This document shows positions 9,616 through 18,078 of a stretch of 64,000 nucleotides of DNA, in pieces. The notes below the pieces were generated by a model. That model was not told where the DNA came from. It saw only the letters and a program-made list of their open reading frames with translations, and made no database searches. Source of the stretch: Advenella incenata. GTDB taxonomy: Bacteria; Pseudomonadota; Gammaproteobacteria; Burkholderiales; Burkholderiaceae_B. Each line of letters opens with the position of its first letter. Within the stretch, counting starts at the first letter, position 1. The stretch lies in assembly GCF_004217095.1 (NCBI RefSeq), contig NZ_SHKO01000001.1:992001-1056000 (forward strand), read 5' to 3'. The position numbers and the translations under genes are program-made.

Positions 9616-10371
9616 TCAAGCGTTCAGCACTGCCTGCAAAAATGAACGGGTACGTTCATGCGCCGGCTGTGTAAAGATGACAGAGGGGATATCTTCTTCA
9701 AGGATCACGCCGTGATCCATGACCACCACCTTGTCGGCTACATCGCGGGCAAAGCCCATCTCGTGGGTAACGACCAGCATGGTCATGCCCTCGCTGGCCA
9801 GCATTTTCATGACCTGCAGTACCTCCCCTACCAGTTCGGGATCCAGCGCCGAGGTGGGTTCGTCAAACAGCATGACCTCCGGCTCCATGGCCAGCGCCCG
9901 CGCGATGGCCACGCGTTGCTTCTGGCCGCCGGACAGGCTGGCCGGCATCGCCTGGGCTTTTTCCTTTAAGCCGACTTTTTCCAGCAATGACAATGCGAGT
10001 TTTCGCGCATCGGCATCGGTGGTTTTTTTCAACGTCCTGGGCGCAATCGTGACATTGTCCAGTACCGACAGATGGGGAAACAGATTGAACGACTGGAACA
10101 CCATGCCAACGTTCATGCGCAATGCATTCAGGTCTTTTTCGGCAATCAGTTTGCCGTCCTTGAGCAGCGCTTGTCCGTTGATCGTGATATTGCCTTTTTG
10201 CGCGGTTTCCAGGCCATTGCAGCAGCGCAACAGGGTGCTTTTGCCCGAGCCACTGGGCCCGATCAGGACCACGACAGAGGACCGAGCAATATCCAGGCTG
10301 ACGCCCTTGAGCACTTGATGATCGCCGTAGAATTTTTCAACGCGATCAAGATGAATCATGGATGGCGTCAT
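9616..10371 (-). CDS. Polar amino-acid ABC transporter, ATP-binding protein
   Basis: A 251-residue GlnQ/HisP-type ATPase powering amino-acid import. It shows Walker [10 protein letters not shown] near residue 38, the signature LSGGQKQR near 147, Walker [14 protein letters not shown] near 166 and the switch histidine in VVTHEMGFA. The start overlaps the permease gene's end by four bases, and hutG follows 15 bases later, so histidine or a related amino acid is a reasonable guess for the substrate. The family is certain; the substrate is inference. Confidence 0.93.
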   Translation of the reverse strand: MTPSMIHLDRVEKFYGDHQVLKGVSLDIARSSVVVLIGPSGSGKSTLLRCCNGLETAQKGNITINGQALLKDGKLIAEKDLNALRMNVGMVFQSFNLFPHLSVLDNVTIAPRTLKKTTDADARKLALSLLEKVGLKEKAQAMPASLSGGQKQRVAIARALAMEPEVMLFDEPTSALDPELVGEVLQVMKMLASEGMTMLVVTHEMGFARDVADKVVVMDHGVILEEDIPSVIFTQPAHERTRSFLQAVLNA

Positions 10372-11036
10372 TGAACCATTCCTCCGGCTTTGAGTGAGTT
10401 TTCTACTTTGCGCAATATGAACATTGCGGTGGCGGTCAGCACCAGATAAATGAGGGCAATGACCAGATACGTTTCAAGCGAACGATATGACACGCTGATA
10501 ATTTTCTGGCCTTCATGCATCACATCGTGAATCGTCAGCAAAGACACCAGGGCTGAGTTTTTAATAAGCGCGATAAACTCGTTGCCCAATGGCGGGATCA
10601 TGCGGACCAGCGCCTGCGGCAGAATGATTTTGCGCATGGCCTGGCGCGCGGACATGCCCAGTGATCTGGCCGCTTCGCCCTGGCCCTTGTCCACCGATTG
10701 AATGGAACCGCGCACCACTTCGGAGACATACGAGGCCGAATACATGCCCAGTCCCAGTACGCCGCACAGGTAGGCCGGCAAAAGAATGCCAAATTGCGGC
10801 AGGCCGAAGAACCAGATAAATAGCTGCACCAGCAGGGGCGTGCCGCGGAAAATCGTCAGATAAGTACTGCACAGCATATAGATAAATTTGCGCTCGGGAT
10901 TCAGGCGCCCGATACCGATGAGCAGACCGACGATGCACGAGAGCAGCAATGCACCGGCAGTGACCTCAATGGTCACCAGGGTTCCGCGCAACAACGGTTC
11001 CCAGCCGGAGAGGACAGGAGAGAAATCCAGATTCAT
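10368..11036 (-). CDS. Polar amino-acid ABC transporter, permease
   Basis: A 222-residue HisM/GlnP-family inner-membrane permease with about five hydrophobic segments and the cytoplasmic EAA loop ([22 protein letters not shown], about residues 125-146) that contacts the ATPase. It overlaps the binding-protein gene by four bases upstream and the ATPase gene by four bases downstream, a tight translationally coupled array. Only one permease gene is present, so the channel is probably a homodimer. Confidence 0.93.
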   Translation of the reverse strand: MNLDFSPVLSGWEPLLRGTLVTIEVTAGALLLSCIVGLLIGIGRLNPERKFIYMLCSTYLTIFRGTPLLVQLFIWFFGLPQFGILLPAYLCGVLGLGMYSASYVSEVVRGSIQSVDKGQGEAARSLGMSARQAMRKIILPQALVRMIPPLGNEFIALIKNSALVSLLTIHDVMHEGQKIISVSYRSLETYLVIALIYLVLTATAMFILRKVENSLKAGGMVQ

Positions 11037-11767
11037 GATTTGGCCTCAAACCATTTGTCCACGATCTTCTGGTAGGTACCGTTGTCACGGATATTCTTTA
11101 ACGCTGCGTTCAGCGCATCACGCACTTGCGATTGTGATTTGCTGACGGCAACGCCGTATTCTTCAGTGGTGATTTGCTCGTCCAGAACGACGAAGTCCGG
11201 ATTGTGCTGGGCGTAGAGTTTGGCGGCCGGCCTGCCGGTCACTGCCGCATCGGCGCGACCGATCTTGACCAGGTTGAACATTTCCTCATTCTTTTCCACT
11301 TCGACGCGCTTGATTTCGGGGAAGTGCTCGGTCAGATAGTTGACCGATTTTGTCCCTACCTGGACCGAGACTTTCTTGCCATCCAGGTCCTTGATGTTTT
11401 TGATATTGTTGTCTTTCTTGGTCAGTACGACCAGGCCGCCCGCGTAGTACGAATCGGTGAAGTCCACCACATTTTTACGCTCGGGCGTAATGTAGATGCC
11501 TGAGATGGCTGCATCTGCGCGACCGGACACAATAGCAGGAATCAGGCCCTTGAAGTCAATGTTGGTCAATTCTATCGGGCGGTTCATTTCCTTGCCCAGC
11601 GCATGAATCAGCTCGATATCAAAACCGGTAGGTTTGCCGTCCTGGAAAAATTCCATGGGTGGAAAGGTGGCGTCGGTGACCACGCGCAATGGCGCATCGG
11701 CAGCGACAGAAAGGGTGGGTGCTGCCAGGCCAAGAGCCAGCAGACCGCTAAGAAAAAATGTCTTCAT
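11033..11767 (-). CDS. Polar amino-acid ABC transporter, periplasmic binding protein
   Basis: A 244-residue family 3 solute-binding protein. A signal peptide (about residues 1-22, ending SVAADA) precedes the mature start LRVVTDATFPPMEF. The family signature GFDIELIHALGKEM follows, and then DFKGLIPAIVSGRADAAISG, as in glutamine, histidine and lysine/arginine/ornithine binding proteins. It is the first transporter gene after the IclR regulator gene and overlaps the permease gene by four bases. The exact ligand cannot be read off. Confidence 0.92.
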   Translation of the reverse strand: MKTFFLSGLLALGLAAPTLSVAADAPLRVVTDATFPPMEFFQDGKPTGFDIELIHALGKEMNRPIELTNIDFKGLIPAIVSGRADAAISGIYITPERKNVVDFTDSYYAGGLVVLTKKDNNIKNIKDLDGKKVSVQVGTKSVNYLTEHFPEIKRVEVEKNEEMFNLVKIGRADAAVTGRPAAKLYAQHNPDFVVLDEQITTEEYGVAVSKSQSQVRDALNAALKNIRDNGTYQKIVDKWFEAKS

Positions 11768-11786
11768 GGAAGTTCCTTCACGTGAG

Positions 11787-12542
11787 TTAAACCAGGAGCG
11801 CTTTAAGCGTGGTTGAAATATTGGCTGCAGCCTTCACGGTTGCATCAATCAGTTGCTGACTTCGTGGCAGGGCCCGGGCAGTGGGCGCCATCAGCGTAAT
11901 GGATCCAAGCGCGATCCGTTTGTGCTGAAAGAGCGGGGCGCTGACGCCCCAGACCCCGTCATCGACTTCACCTTCGGATACCGCAAAACCTTGCAGCTGA
12001 ATCTGGCGCAAATCTGTCGCCAATTGCTCAGCCTGCGTGCCGGTCAGCAAATTCTGCTGTACGGCTTCCTGCACAATCACCTGCTGTTTGGCTGCGGGCA
12101 GAAAGGCCAGCAGGGATTTGGCTGATGCTCCGCGGACCAATGGCAGCGAGCGCCCCTTGACGAACGAACAGCGCAGGGAATTTGTGCTTTCGACCATATC
12201 CAGGCAGACCGCCATTGCATCCAGCGCAACCAGTATGCCGACCGATTCACCGGTCTGGGTGGACAGGGTCAGCATATCTCTGCGTGCATGTTGCAAAAGA
12301 AAAGACGACTGACTGAATCCCCACGCCAACGGCAGACATGCGGGGCCGGGCATGTATTGGCCCTGTGACTCGAAAACAAACCCCCACTTTTTCAGTAGCG
12401 TCAGTTGCCGGTAAAGCGTGCTCTGTGGCAAGCCAGTAAGCGTGATCAACTCGGCCACGGTAACTGGCCGTTCGATTTTGGCGAAAACCGACAGAATGTA
12501 AAGCGCGCGATCGGCGCCGCCTTTGTCTGATTGAGAAAGCAT
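11787..12542 (-). CDS. IclR family transcriptional regulator
   Basis: A 251-residue IclR-type regulator. The N-terminal winged helix (about residues 12-72, ALYILSVFAKIERPVTVAEL then STLYRQLTLLKKWGFV) is followed by the C-terminal effector domain with the family stretch GASAKSLLAFLP near 138. It lies just upstream of the amino-acid importer genes on the same strand and is therefore likely their local regulator. A perfect 12+12 base inverted repeat 44-84 bases ahead of its start is a candidate operator. Confidence 0.92.
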   Translation of the reverse strand: MLSQSDKGGADRALYILSVFAKIERPVTVAELITLTGLPQSTLYRQLTLLKKWGFVFESQGQYMPGPACLPLAWGFSQSSFLLQHARRDMLTLSTQTGESVGILVALDAMAVCLDMVESTNSLRCSFVKGRSLPLVRGASAKSLLAFLPAAKQQVIVQEAVQQNLLTGTQAEQLATDLRQIQLQGFAVSEGEVDDGVWGVSAPLFQHKRIALGSITLMAPTARALPRSQQLIDATVKAAANISTTLKALLV

Positions 12543-12585
12543 GTGCCTGCTGGAAAAGAAGAAGAGAAACGCAGAATAACGTCAA

Positions 12586-12626
12586 TTTCTCAATAGTTAA
12601 ATAACGTATTCCTGACTATTGAGAAA
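12586..12626. promoter_or_regulatory. Perfect inverted repeat upstream of the iclR gene (candidate operator)
   Basis: The arms TTTCTCAATAGT (12586-12597) and ACTATTGAGAAA (12615-12626) are perfect 12-base complements separated by 17 bases. They lie in AT-rich DNA ahead of the IclR gene, where autoregulatory operators of this family usually sit. There is no T-tract beside either arm, which argues against a terminator. That this IclR protein binds here is inference. Confidence 0.55.
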
Positions 12627-12827
12627 ATAATGGAAAACCCCAATTCAAAAGACACGGTAGCGGCACCGCTCTAGCTGCGGTATACGGAGGGCATCCGATA
12701 GAAGCCAGCGGCGTTGGCAGACCTTGTCGGGGTATCGGCTGGCTTTTCGGCAACTGACCAGGCTCCACCAGGAGTGCGACGGATGCGTGCGCCGTGCCGC
12801 TTCGCTGCGCCGTCAGTCGTGCGCTGA
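12627..12827. other. Intergenic spacer between iclR and comF
   Basis: About 200 bases after the IclR palindrome and before the comF stop codon. A short reading frame on the minus strand crosses it but shows no recognisable domain and runs into comF in another frame. No terminator with a T-tract was seen. Confidence 0.4.
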
Positions 12828-13637
12828 TCAGTCCGGGCTCGAAAGGGTATCCGGCAAACCGCTACCTTCGGGCTCGTCGCGGGCGACGTAGGGTGTTCTG
12901 GCGATGACCACGGCAAATACCCGCTGTGCGCCAGCTGCGATGAGCGCCCTGGCGGCGGTATTGAGTGTGCTGCCCGTGGTCAGCACGTCGTCCACCAGAA
13001 CCGCATACGGCATACGGATATTTCGAGCGCAATAATACAGATGCGCGGTATTGGCGCGTCGCTGCCGGCGGTTCAGCGTACTTTGCTTCAGGTGGTCGGG
13101 TTCCCGGTATAGCAGTGAGTGCAGCACGGGCATGTTTAACAACCGGCCCAGTCTGCTAGCGAACTCGCCGGCCGGATTAAAGCCACGCCTTCGCAGCGAG
13201 CGGTGGCTGCCGGGGATCGGGATCAGCGGGGTCAGGGCAGGCCATGGTGGGCAGTCGCCCCCCGGGCTTGCCAGTTGTATGGCATCAACAGCCAGCGCCG
13301 CGAAAGCGGCGGCCAGCTGAAACTGACGGGCGTTTTTATAGCGCAGAATCAGGCTGTCTGCCGGGTAAATATAGTCAAAGGCGGCAATGACTTTTTCCAG
13401 CGATGGCCTTTGGTCGGCGCAGTCCGGGCATGGGCCCGGCGCCGGCAATGCCAAAGCGCAGCGGGCACAGCGCCACGGGTGATGACGCATGGAATGCCGC
13501 AGGTCGCGCGTACACCCCGAGCAGAGTTGCCCGATTGGCGCCGGGCCATTGCACAGTGCACACGCGGCCCCGATGGCAGCGGGCAGGCGCGCGCGCAAAT
13601 GGGAAAATCGTGGGGAAAACGGCCTGGCGGCAGTCAT
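12828..13637 (-). CDS. comF: ComF family protein (phosphoribosyltransferase-like)
   Basis: A 269-residue ComF/GntX-like protein, linked in other bacteria to DNA uptake or to the use of taken-up DNA. The N-terminal zinc-ribbon-like part has paired cysteines in CALC, CSGC, CARC and CPDC (about residues 26-74). The C-terminal phosphoribosyltransferase fold keeps the PRPP loop VLVDDVLTTGSTL near 215. It is transcribed divergently from the methyltransferase gene, whose start is 80 bases away. The role in competence is family knowledge only. Confidence 0.88.
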   Translation of the reverse strand: MTAARPFSPRFSHLRARLPAAIGAACALCNGPAPIGQLCSGCTRDLRHSMRHHPWRCARCALALPAPGPCPDCADQRPSLEKVIAAFDYIYPADSLILRYKNARQFQLAAAFAALAVDAIQLASPGGDCPPWPALTPLIPIPGSHRSLRRRGFNPAGEFASRLGRLLNMPVLHSLLYREPDHLKQSTLNRRQRRANTAHLYYCARNIRMPYAVLVDDVLTTGSTLNTAARALIAAGAQRVFAVVIARTPYVARDEPEGSGLPDTLSSPD

Positions 13638-13717
13638 GACTGGTCACCTTCATTACAATGGCAGATTGCATAATCTGCCAGATTGCAGTTCTGGCATCAA
13701 TCGGGTTTGTGATACCA

Positions 13718-14635
13718 ATGTCCCAGCTAATTCATTCGGCTTCCCGGCTGCCCATCAACATGACGCATGTTCGTCAGCAGTTTGCCCGTCGTGGCACGCT
13801 GGAAGACGCGCGCTTTTTCTATGATGAAATCGCCACGCGCATGATCGACCGCCTGGGCTATATCAAAGTGGCGCCCGAGCGGATCGTCGATGCCGGTTGC
13901 GGCCCCGGCAATGCGCTTTATCTGCTGGCGGCGCGCTACCCGCAGGCATCAATCATCGGCGTGGATCATTGTGCGCCCTTTATTGAACATTGTCAGAGCC
14001 ATTATGTACCCAAAGGGCTCAAGTCTATCGTACAAAAAATCAAGGGCCGGCAAGGTTTTTCCTTCGCGCTGGCCGATATGGCAGCCATGCCCATGGCTGC
14101 TGAGTCGGTTGATATGGTGTGGTCCAATCTGGCGCTGCATTGGCATCAGCAACCGCATGATGTCATCCGTGAATGGCGTCGGGTCCTGAGCAATAGCGGT
14201 CTGGCCATGTTTTCCTGTCTTGGTCCTAGCACTTTTCGCGAAGTGCGCAGCGCCGTAGCGGCAGCGGGTATCCAGACCCAGACCATGCAATTTGTCGATA
14301 TGCATGATTTCGGCGATATTCTGCTGGAAAATGGGTTTATGGATCCGGTCATGGATCAGGAAGTGATTACGCTGACCTATCGCACTGTAGATGCGCTGCT
14401 CAAGGATGTGCGCGGGCTGGGTGGGAATCCCAGCGAAGCGCGTGGCGACGGACTTAAGGGGCGGGCGTGGTACCGGCGTTTGCGCGAGGCCCTTGAGGCC
14501 GGGCGCGCAGAAGATGGATTATTACGCTTGTCATTAGAGGTGGCGTATGGACACGCCTGGTGCAAGCCGGTAAGACAAAATGCGGCGGGCGAGACCCTGG
14601 TGCCGGTCAGCGCCATCCGGCGGGCGGTACGTTAA
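13718..14635 (+). CDS. BioC-like class I SAM methyltransferase
   Basis: A 305-residue methyltransferase with SAM motif I VDAGCGPGNALYL near residue 55, an acidic post-I GVD, and the motif IV-like stretch MVWSNLALHWHQ. This order is typical of BioC, the malonyl-ACP O-methyltransferase that primes biotin synthesis. An in-frame ATG lies 60 bases upstream, but the start at 13718 (MSQLIHSAS) gives the usual BioC N-terminus. No other bio gene is nearby, so another small-molecule methyltransferase is possible. It is divergent from comF. Confidence 0.78.
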   Translation: MSQLIHSASRLPINMTHVRQQFARRGTLEDARFFYDEIATRMIDRLGYIKVAPERIVDAGCGPGNALYLLAARYPQASIIGVDHCAPFIEHCQSHYVPKGLKSIVQKIKGRQGFSFALADMAAMPMAAESVDMVWSNLALHWHQQPHDVIREWRRVLSNSGLAMFSCLGPSTFREVRSAVAAAGIQTQTMQFVDMHDFGDILLENGFMDPVMDQEVITLTYRTVDALLKDVRGLGGNPSEARGDGLKGRAWYRRLREALEAGRAEDGLLRLSLEVAYGHAWCKPVRQNAAGETLVPVSAIRRAVR

Positions 14636-14710
14636 GCATGCGCGCTGCGATGCAGCCCGATGGCAAATGTGATCATAACGTTGCCAGCCGACGGCGCTGG
14701 AGCTACTGCG

Positions 14711-15751
14711 CTATTCGCTGCGCGATTCGCGCGATAACAGCCGGGATACGGCCTGTAGCGGGGATACTTTGTCGAACAGCACAGCGCAGACGGCTTCGGT
14801 GATAGGCATATCAATATTCAGCCCGCGTGCGCGGGTCAGGGCGGCCCGGGCGCAGCGAACGCCTTCGGCGGTCATGCCTGATGACAGGATCGCCTCCAGG
14901 TCCTGACCTTGGCCCAGCGCGACGCCCACCTGGCGGTTACGCGACAGGTCTCCGGTTGCCGTCAGGACAAGATCGCCCAGCCCGGTCAGCCCGCTGAAGG
15001 TGGCGGCCTCGCCGCCCAGCGCCAGACCCAGGCGGCTCATTTCAGCCAGTCCACGGGTAATGAGCGCCGCGCGCGCATTCATGCCCAATGCCAGGCCATC
15101 GGCAATGCCACACGCAATCGCAATAACGTTTTTCATGGCGCCGCCCACTTCAACGCCAACCACGTCCTGGCTTCGGTAAATGCGGGTATTGCCCGCATGC
15201 AGGGCTTCGGTGGCGCGTGCCCTCACGCACTCATGGCGGCTGGCCACAGTGAGTGCAACCGGCAGACCCTGCGCCACTTCACGCGCAAACGAGGGGCCGG
15301 ACAGCACGCCGGTATAAGGGACGATATCATCAAGAATGGCCTGCACCACTTCGTGAGGCAGCCGCGCAGTTTGTTGTTCGAATCCCTTGCAGGTCCACAG
15401 CACAGGCGTTGTGTGCAGGCCGGCAGCAGGCAGGCGCTCGCGCAAAATAGTACAGGTGTGGGCGATGGCGGCCACAGGGGTGCCCAGGATAATCAGGGAG
15501 GTTGACGCCTCTTGCAGAAACGCAAACGCCTGGTCCAGATTGTCGCTGGCAAGCAGGCCGGGCGGTAGGGGAATATCCTGCAGATATCGCGGATTGCGAT
15601 GCTGCTGGTTAATGTGTCGTGCCGTTTCCGGGTCACGCGCCCAGACCATGGTCTGGGCATTATTGCAGGCGGTATGCGCCAGCGCTGTGCCCCAACTGCC
15701 TGCTCCAAGAACGAGCACGCGCAATGACAACGGCGAGGGCGCAGGCGTCAT
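14711..15751 (-). CDS. gpsA: NAD(P)+-dependent glycerol-3-phosphate dehydrogenase
   Basis: GpsA reduces dihydroxyacetone phosphate to sn-glycerol 3-phosphate for phospholipid synthesis in the cytoplasm. The 346-residue product has the Rossmann motif [14 protein letters not shown] near residue 13, the substrate-site sequence [15 protein letters not shown] near 150, and [18 protein letters not shown] near 203 with its catalytic lysine. It starts six bases after the secB stop on the same strand, closing a rhodanese-grxC-secB-gpsA set with the same order as the E. coli yibN-grxC-secB-gpsA locus. Confidence 0.95.
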   Translation of the reverse strand: MTPAPSPLSLRVLVLGAGSWGTALAHTACNNAQTMVWARDPETARHINQQHRNPRYLQDIPLPPGLLASDNLDQAFAFLQEASTSLIILGTPVAAIAHTCTILRERLPAAGLHTTPVLWTCKGFEQQTARLPHEVVQAILDDIVPYTGVLSGPSFAREVAQGLPVALTVASRHECVRARATEALHAGNTRIYRSQDVVGVEVGGAMKNVIAIACGIADGLALGMNARAALITRGLAEMSRLGLALGGEAATFSGLTGLGDLVLTATGDLSRNRQVGVALGQGQDLEAILSSGMTAEGVRCARAALTRARGLNIDMPITEAVCAVLFDKVSPLQAVSRLLSRESRSE

Positions 15752-15757
15752 GAGCGT

Positions 15758-16294
15758 TTATTGACGTGTTGTACCGGGAGGCACATAGATGCCTGAACCA
15801 CTGTCTGGCGCGCCATTGCCGCCAGCCTGGCTTTGTGCTTCCTGAGCGCGTTGCTCATACAATGCCTGGAAGTTCACTTCGGCCAGATGCAGCGGGGGCA
15901 GTGAGGTGCGGTTGATGGCATCGGCTACGTTGGCGCGCAGGTAAGGAAACAGCATGGTCGGGCAGACAATGCCGATGAGCGGCTCGAACTGTTCTTCAGG
16001 TACATTGGCAATTTCAAAAATACCTGCTTGCGTGCCTTCGACCAGATACAGTGTCTTGTCGCCAATCTTGGTTGTGATTGTCACGGTTACTGTCGCTTCG
16101 AAAACGGTATCGGCCAGGCGCTCGCCGCCGACGTTCAGAGACACTTCAACGTTCGGTGTTTCCTGTTCCAGGAAGATTTGCGGTGCGTTGGGCATTTCCA
16201 GCGAAAGGTCTTTGAGATAGACGCGTTGCATCGCGAATACCGGATCTGTTCCTGTCGCGTCGTTGTTCGATGCAGCGTTGTTTTCGTCAGCCAT
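15758..16294 (-). CDS. secB: Protein-export chaperone SecB
   Basis: SecB binds unfolded preproteins and hands them to SecA for Sec export. The 178-residue product shows the conserved core: [19 protein letters not shown] near 20, then a beta-sheet core ending with the conserved [18 protein letters not shown] near 110. The acidic, Asn/Ala-rich N-terminus and the longer Gly/Ser-rich tail are common in betaproteobacteria. It lies between grxC and gpsA. Confidence 0.96.
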   Translation of the reverse strand: MADENNAASNNDATGTDPVFAMQRVYLKDLSLEMPNAPQIFLEQETPNVEVSLNVGGERLADTVFEATVTVTITTKIGDKTLYLVEGTQAGIFEIANVPEEQFEPLIGIVCPTMLFPYLRANVADAINRTSLPPLHLAEVNFQALYEQRAQEAQSQAGGNGAPDSGSGIYVPPGTTRQ

Positions 16295-16333
16295 ATAACT
16301 TCCTAAATGATGTAAATTTCAAAAATAAGCGGG

Positions 16334-16594
16334 TCATGCACCCAGCATGGTAACCAGTTTTCCGTCGCGGTCAAGGGCCATCAGATCGTCACAGCCGCCG
16401 ATATGCGCCTGATCGATGAAGATTTGCGGCACGGTTGTGCGCCCGCCGGATCGTTCAATCATAGCAGCCCGCTGCTCCCGGTTTGTGTCAATGCTGATTT
16501 TCTCCAGATCGTTCACGCCGCGTTCACGCAATAATTTTTCTGCGCGCACGCAGTAGGGGCAGGTCTGCTTGTAATACATGGTCACTTTTTTCAT
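16334..16594 (-). CDS. grxC: Glutaredoxin 3
   Basis: An 86-residue monothiol/dithiol oxidoreductase with the active site CPYC at about residues 12-15 in YYKQTCPYCVRA, and the glutathione-binding TVPQIFID and GGCDDL further on. The reading frame is open for ten more codons upstream, but the start at 16594 (MKKVTMYYK) gives the normal glutaredoxin 3 length. It lies 72 bases after the rhodanese gene and 39 before secB on the same strand. Confidence 0.94.
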   Translation of the reverse strand: MKKVTMYYKQTCPYCVRAEKLLRERGVNDLEKISIDTNREQRAAMIERSGGRTTVPQIFIDQAHIGGCDDLMALDRDGKLVTMLGA

Positions 16595-16666
16595 CATGAG
16601 CCTTATCTGTTCTTTGTGTAGCAATGGATACGGTGCGCCGTCGCCTTGGCGACCGCGGCAATGACA

Positions 16667-17110
16667 TCAGCTGTGTTGCTTGACGGGCATGCCGTCGGCC
16701 TTCCAGGCGCCCATGCCGCCGGCCAGCGAGTACACGTTTTCGGTGTTCTTGCTGCGCAGCACATCTGCCATTTTGGCCGATTCACGCCCATTGTCACATA
16801 CCAGGATCAGTGGTTTATTGCGCGGCAGGGTGCCGGCTTTCTGATCAAAGTCGGCTGCAGGCAGATTGCGCGCAGAAGGAATAGAGCCGCTGCGATAGCT
16901 ATCGGCGGGACGAAGGTCGACAAACACCGCATTTTCACGGTTGACCAGGTTGACCGCGTCTTTAACGCTCAGCCCGGTATTGCCCTTGCCCTGTTTGCGC
17001 AGCAGGGGGAAAGCCAGCAGTGCGCCAGAGACCAGCAGAAAAATGAGAAAGTAAATCGAGTTCTGATAAAAAAGAAAATCCACAATGAATCCTGAAAATG
17101 CGTTTTTCAA
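16667..17110 (-). CDS. Membrane-anchored rhodanese-like protein (YibN type)
   Basis: A 147-residue protein with one N-terminal membrane segment (about residues 18-38) followed by a single rhodanese domain. The active-site loop is VCDNGRES with Cys near 115, so persulfide chemistry is possible. The size and place match E. coli YibN upstream of grxC-secB-gpsA. The substrate is unknown. It is divergent from gpmA, 153 bases away, and probably the first gene of the four-gene minus-strand operon. Confidence 0.9.
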   Translation of the reverse strand: MKNAFSGFIVDFLFYQNSIYFLIFLLVSGALLAFPLLRKQGKGNTGLSVKDAVNLVNRENAVFVDLRPADSYRSGSIPSARNLPAADFDQKAGTLPRNKPLILVCDNGRESAKMADVLRSKNTENVYSLAGGMGAWKADGMPVKQHS

Positions 17111-17263
17111 ACGCTGAATTTACTGATTATAAAATAGCTCGCCTATTCGCGATAAGACTTCTGTAAAATAGAGGAAAATTAATGGTTGACCCGGGCCGCA
17201 GGCACGCGGCGGGCCGATTTTCAACCCGGTACAGTTTTTCAGTTTGTCTTGCGGGAATCAATA

Positions 17264-18016
17264 ATGTATAAGCTAGTGTTAATGCGCCATGGCGAAAGCC
17301 AGTGGAATCTTGAAAACCGGTTTACCGGCTGGAAAGACGTCGATCTGACTGAAACCGGCCGCCAGCAAGCCTGGGAAGCCGGTCAGTTGCTCAAAAAAGA
17401 AGGCTACACCTTCGATCTGGCATTCACATCTGTGTTAAAACGCGCGATCCGCACCCTCTGGATTGCTCTGGATGCCATGGATGCCATGTATACGCCTGTG
17501 CATCCCAGCTGGCGCCTGAATGAACGGCACTATGGTGCGTTGCAGGGCTTGAACAAGGCGGAAACAGCACAAAAATATGGTGATGAGCAGGTGCTCGTAT
17601 GGCGCCGGGCCTATGCCATTGCGCCAGAACCGCTGGACGGCGATGACGAACGTCATCCGCGCTTTGATGCACGCTATGGTCGCATTGCCCCTGCCGATCT
17701 GCCGGCAACCGAATGCCTGAAAGATACCGTGGAGCGGGTCTTGCCTTTATGGAACGACTCCATAGCGCCGGCGATCAAGGCCGGCCGCAATGTGCTTATT
17801 TCGGCTCACGGCAATAGTCTGCGGGCGTTGATCAAGCACCTGGATCAGGTCTCTGAAGACGATATCGTCAATCTGAATATCCCTACCGGCCAGCCGCTGG
17901 TCTATGAGCTCGATGAGAACCTCAAGCCCATTAAACACTACTATCTGGGCGATCAGGAAGCCATCGCTGCGGCCATGGCAGCTGTTGCGGCCCAGGGAAA
18001 GGCCAAAAAGGACTGA
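17264..18016 (+). CDS. gpmA: 2,3-bisphosphoglycerate-dependent phosphoglycerate mutase
   Basis: GpmA interconverts 3- and 2-phosphoglycerate in glycolysis. The 250-residue product begins [15 protein letters not shown] with the phosphorylated histidine in RHG, followed by [13 protein letters not shown]. The second catalytic histidine is in [15 protein letters not shown] near 182. The reading frame is open for 26 further codons upstream, but 17264 is the family start. In E. coli the cofactor-independent GpmM occupies this position next to envC; here the cofactor-dependent enzyme does. Confidence 0.95.
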   Translation: MYKLVLMRHGESQWNLENRFTGWKDVDLTETGRQQAWEAGQLLKKEGYTFDLAFTSVLKRAIRTLWIALDAMDAMYTPVHPSWRLNERHYGALQGLNKAETAQKYGDEQVLVWRRAYAIAPEPLDGDDERHPRFDARYGRIAPADLPATECLKDTVERVLPLWNDSIAPAIKAGRNVLISAHGNSLRALIKHLDQVSEDDIVNLNIPTGQPLVYELDENLKPIKHYYLGDQEAIAAAMAAVAAQGKAKKD

Positions 18017-18078
18017 CGTGATCCGGGTCTTACGCAAGTTGCGTCTTCTGTCTGCATGCCGGTCATAGGGAAGGCATC

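Noticed and set aside
9616-11767. Complete hut operon
   Set aside because: Only a HutG-like gene is present; hutH, hutU, hutI and hutC are not in the window, so a full histidine pathway here is not supported.
12671-12916. An 81-codon minus-strand frame in the iclR-comF gap
   Set aside because: It has no recognisable domain and runs into comF in another frame; composition is not gene-like.
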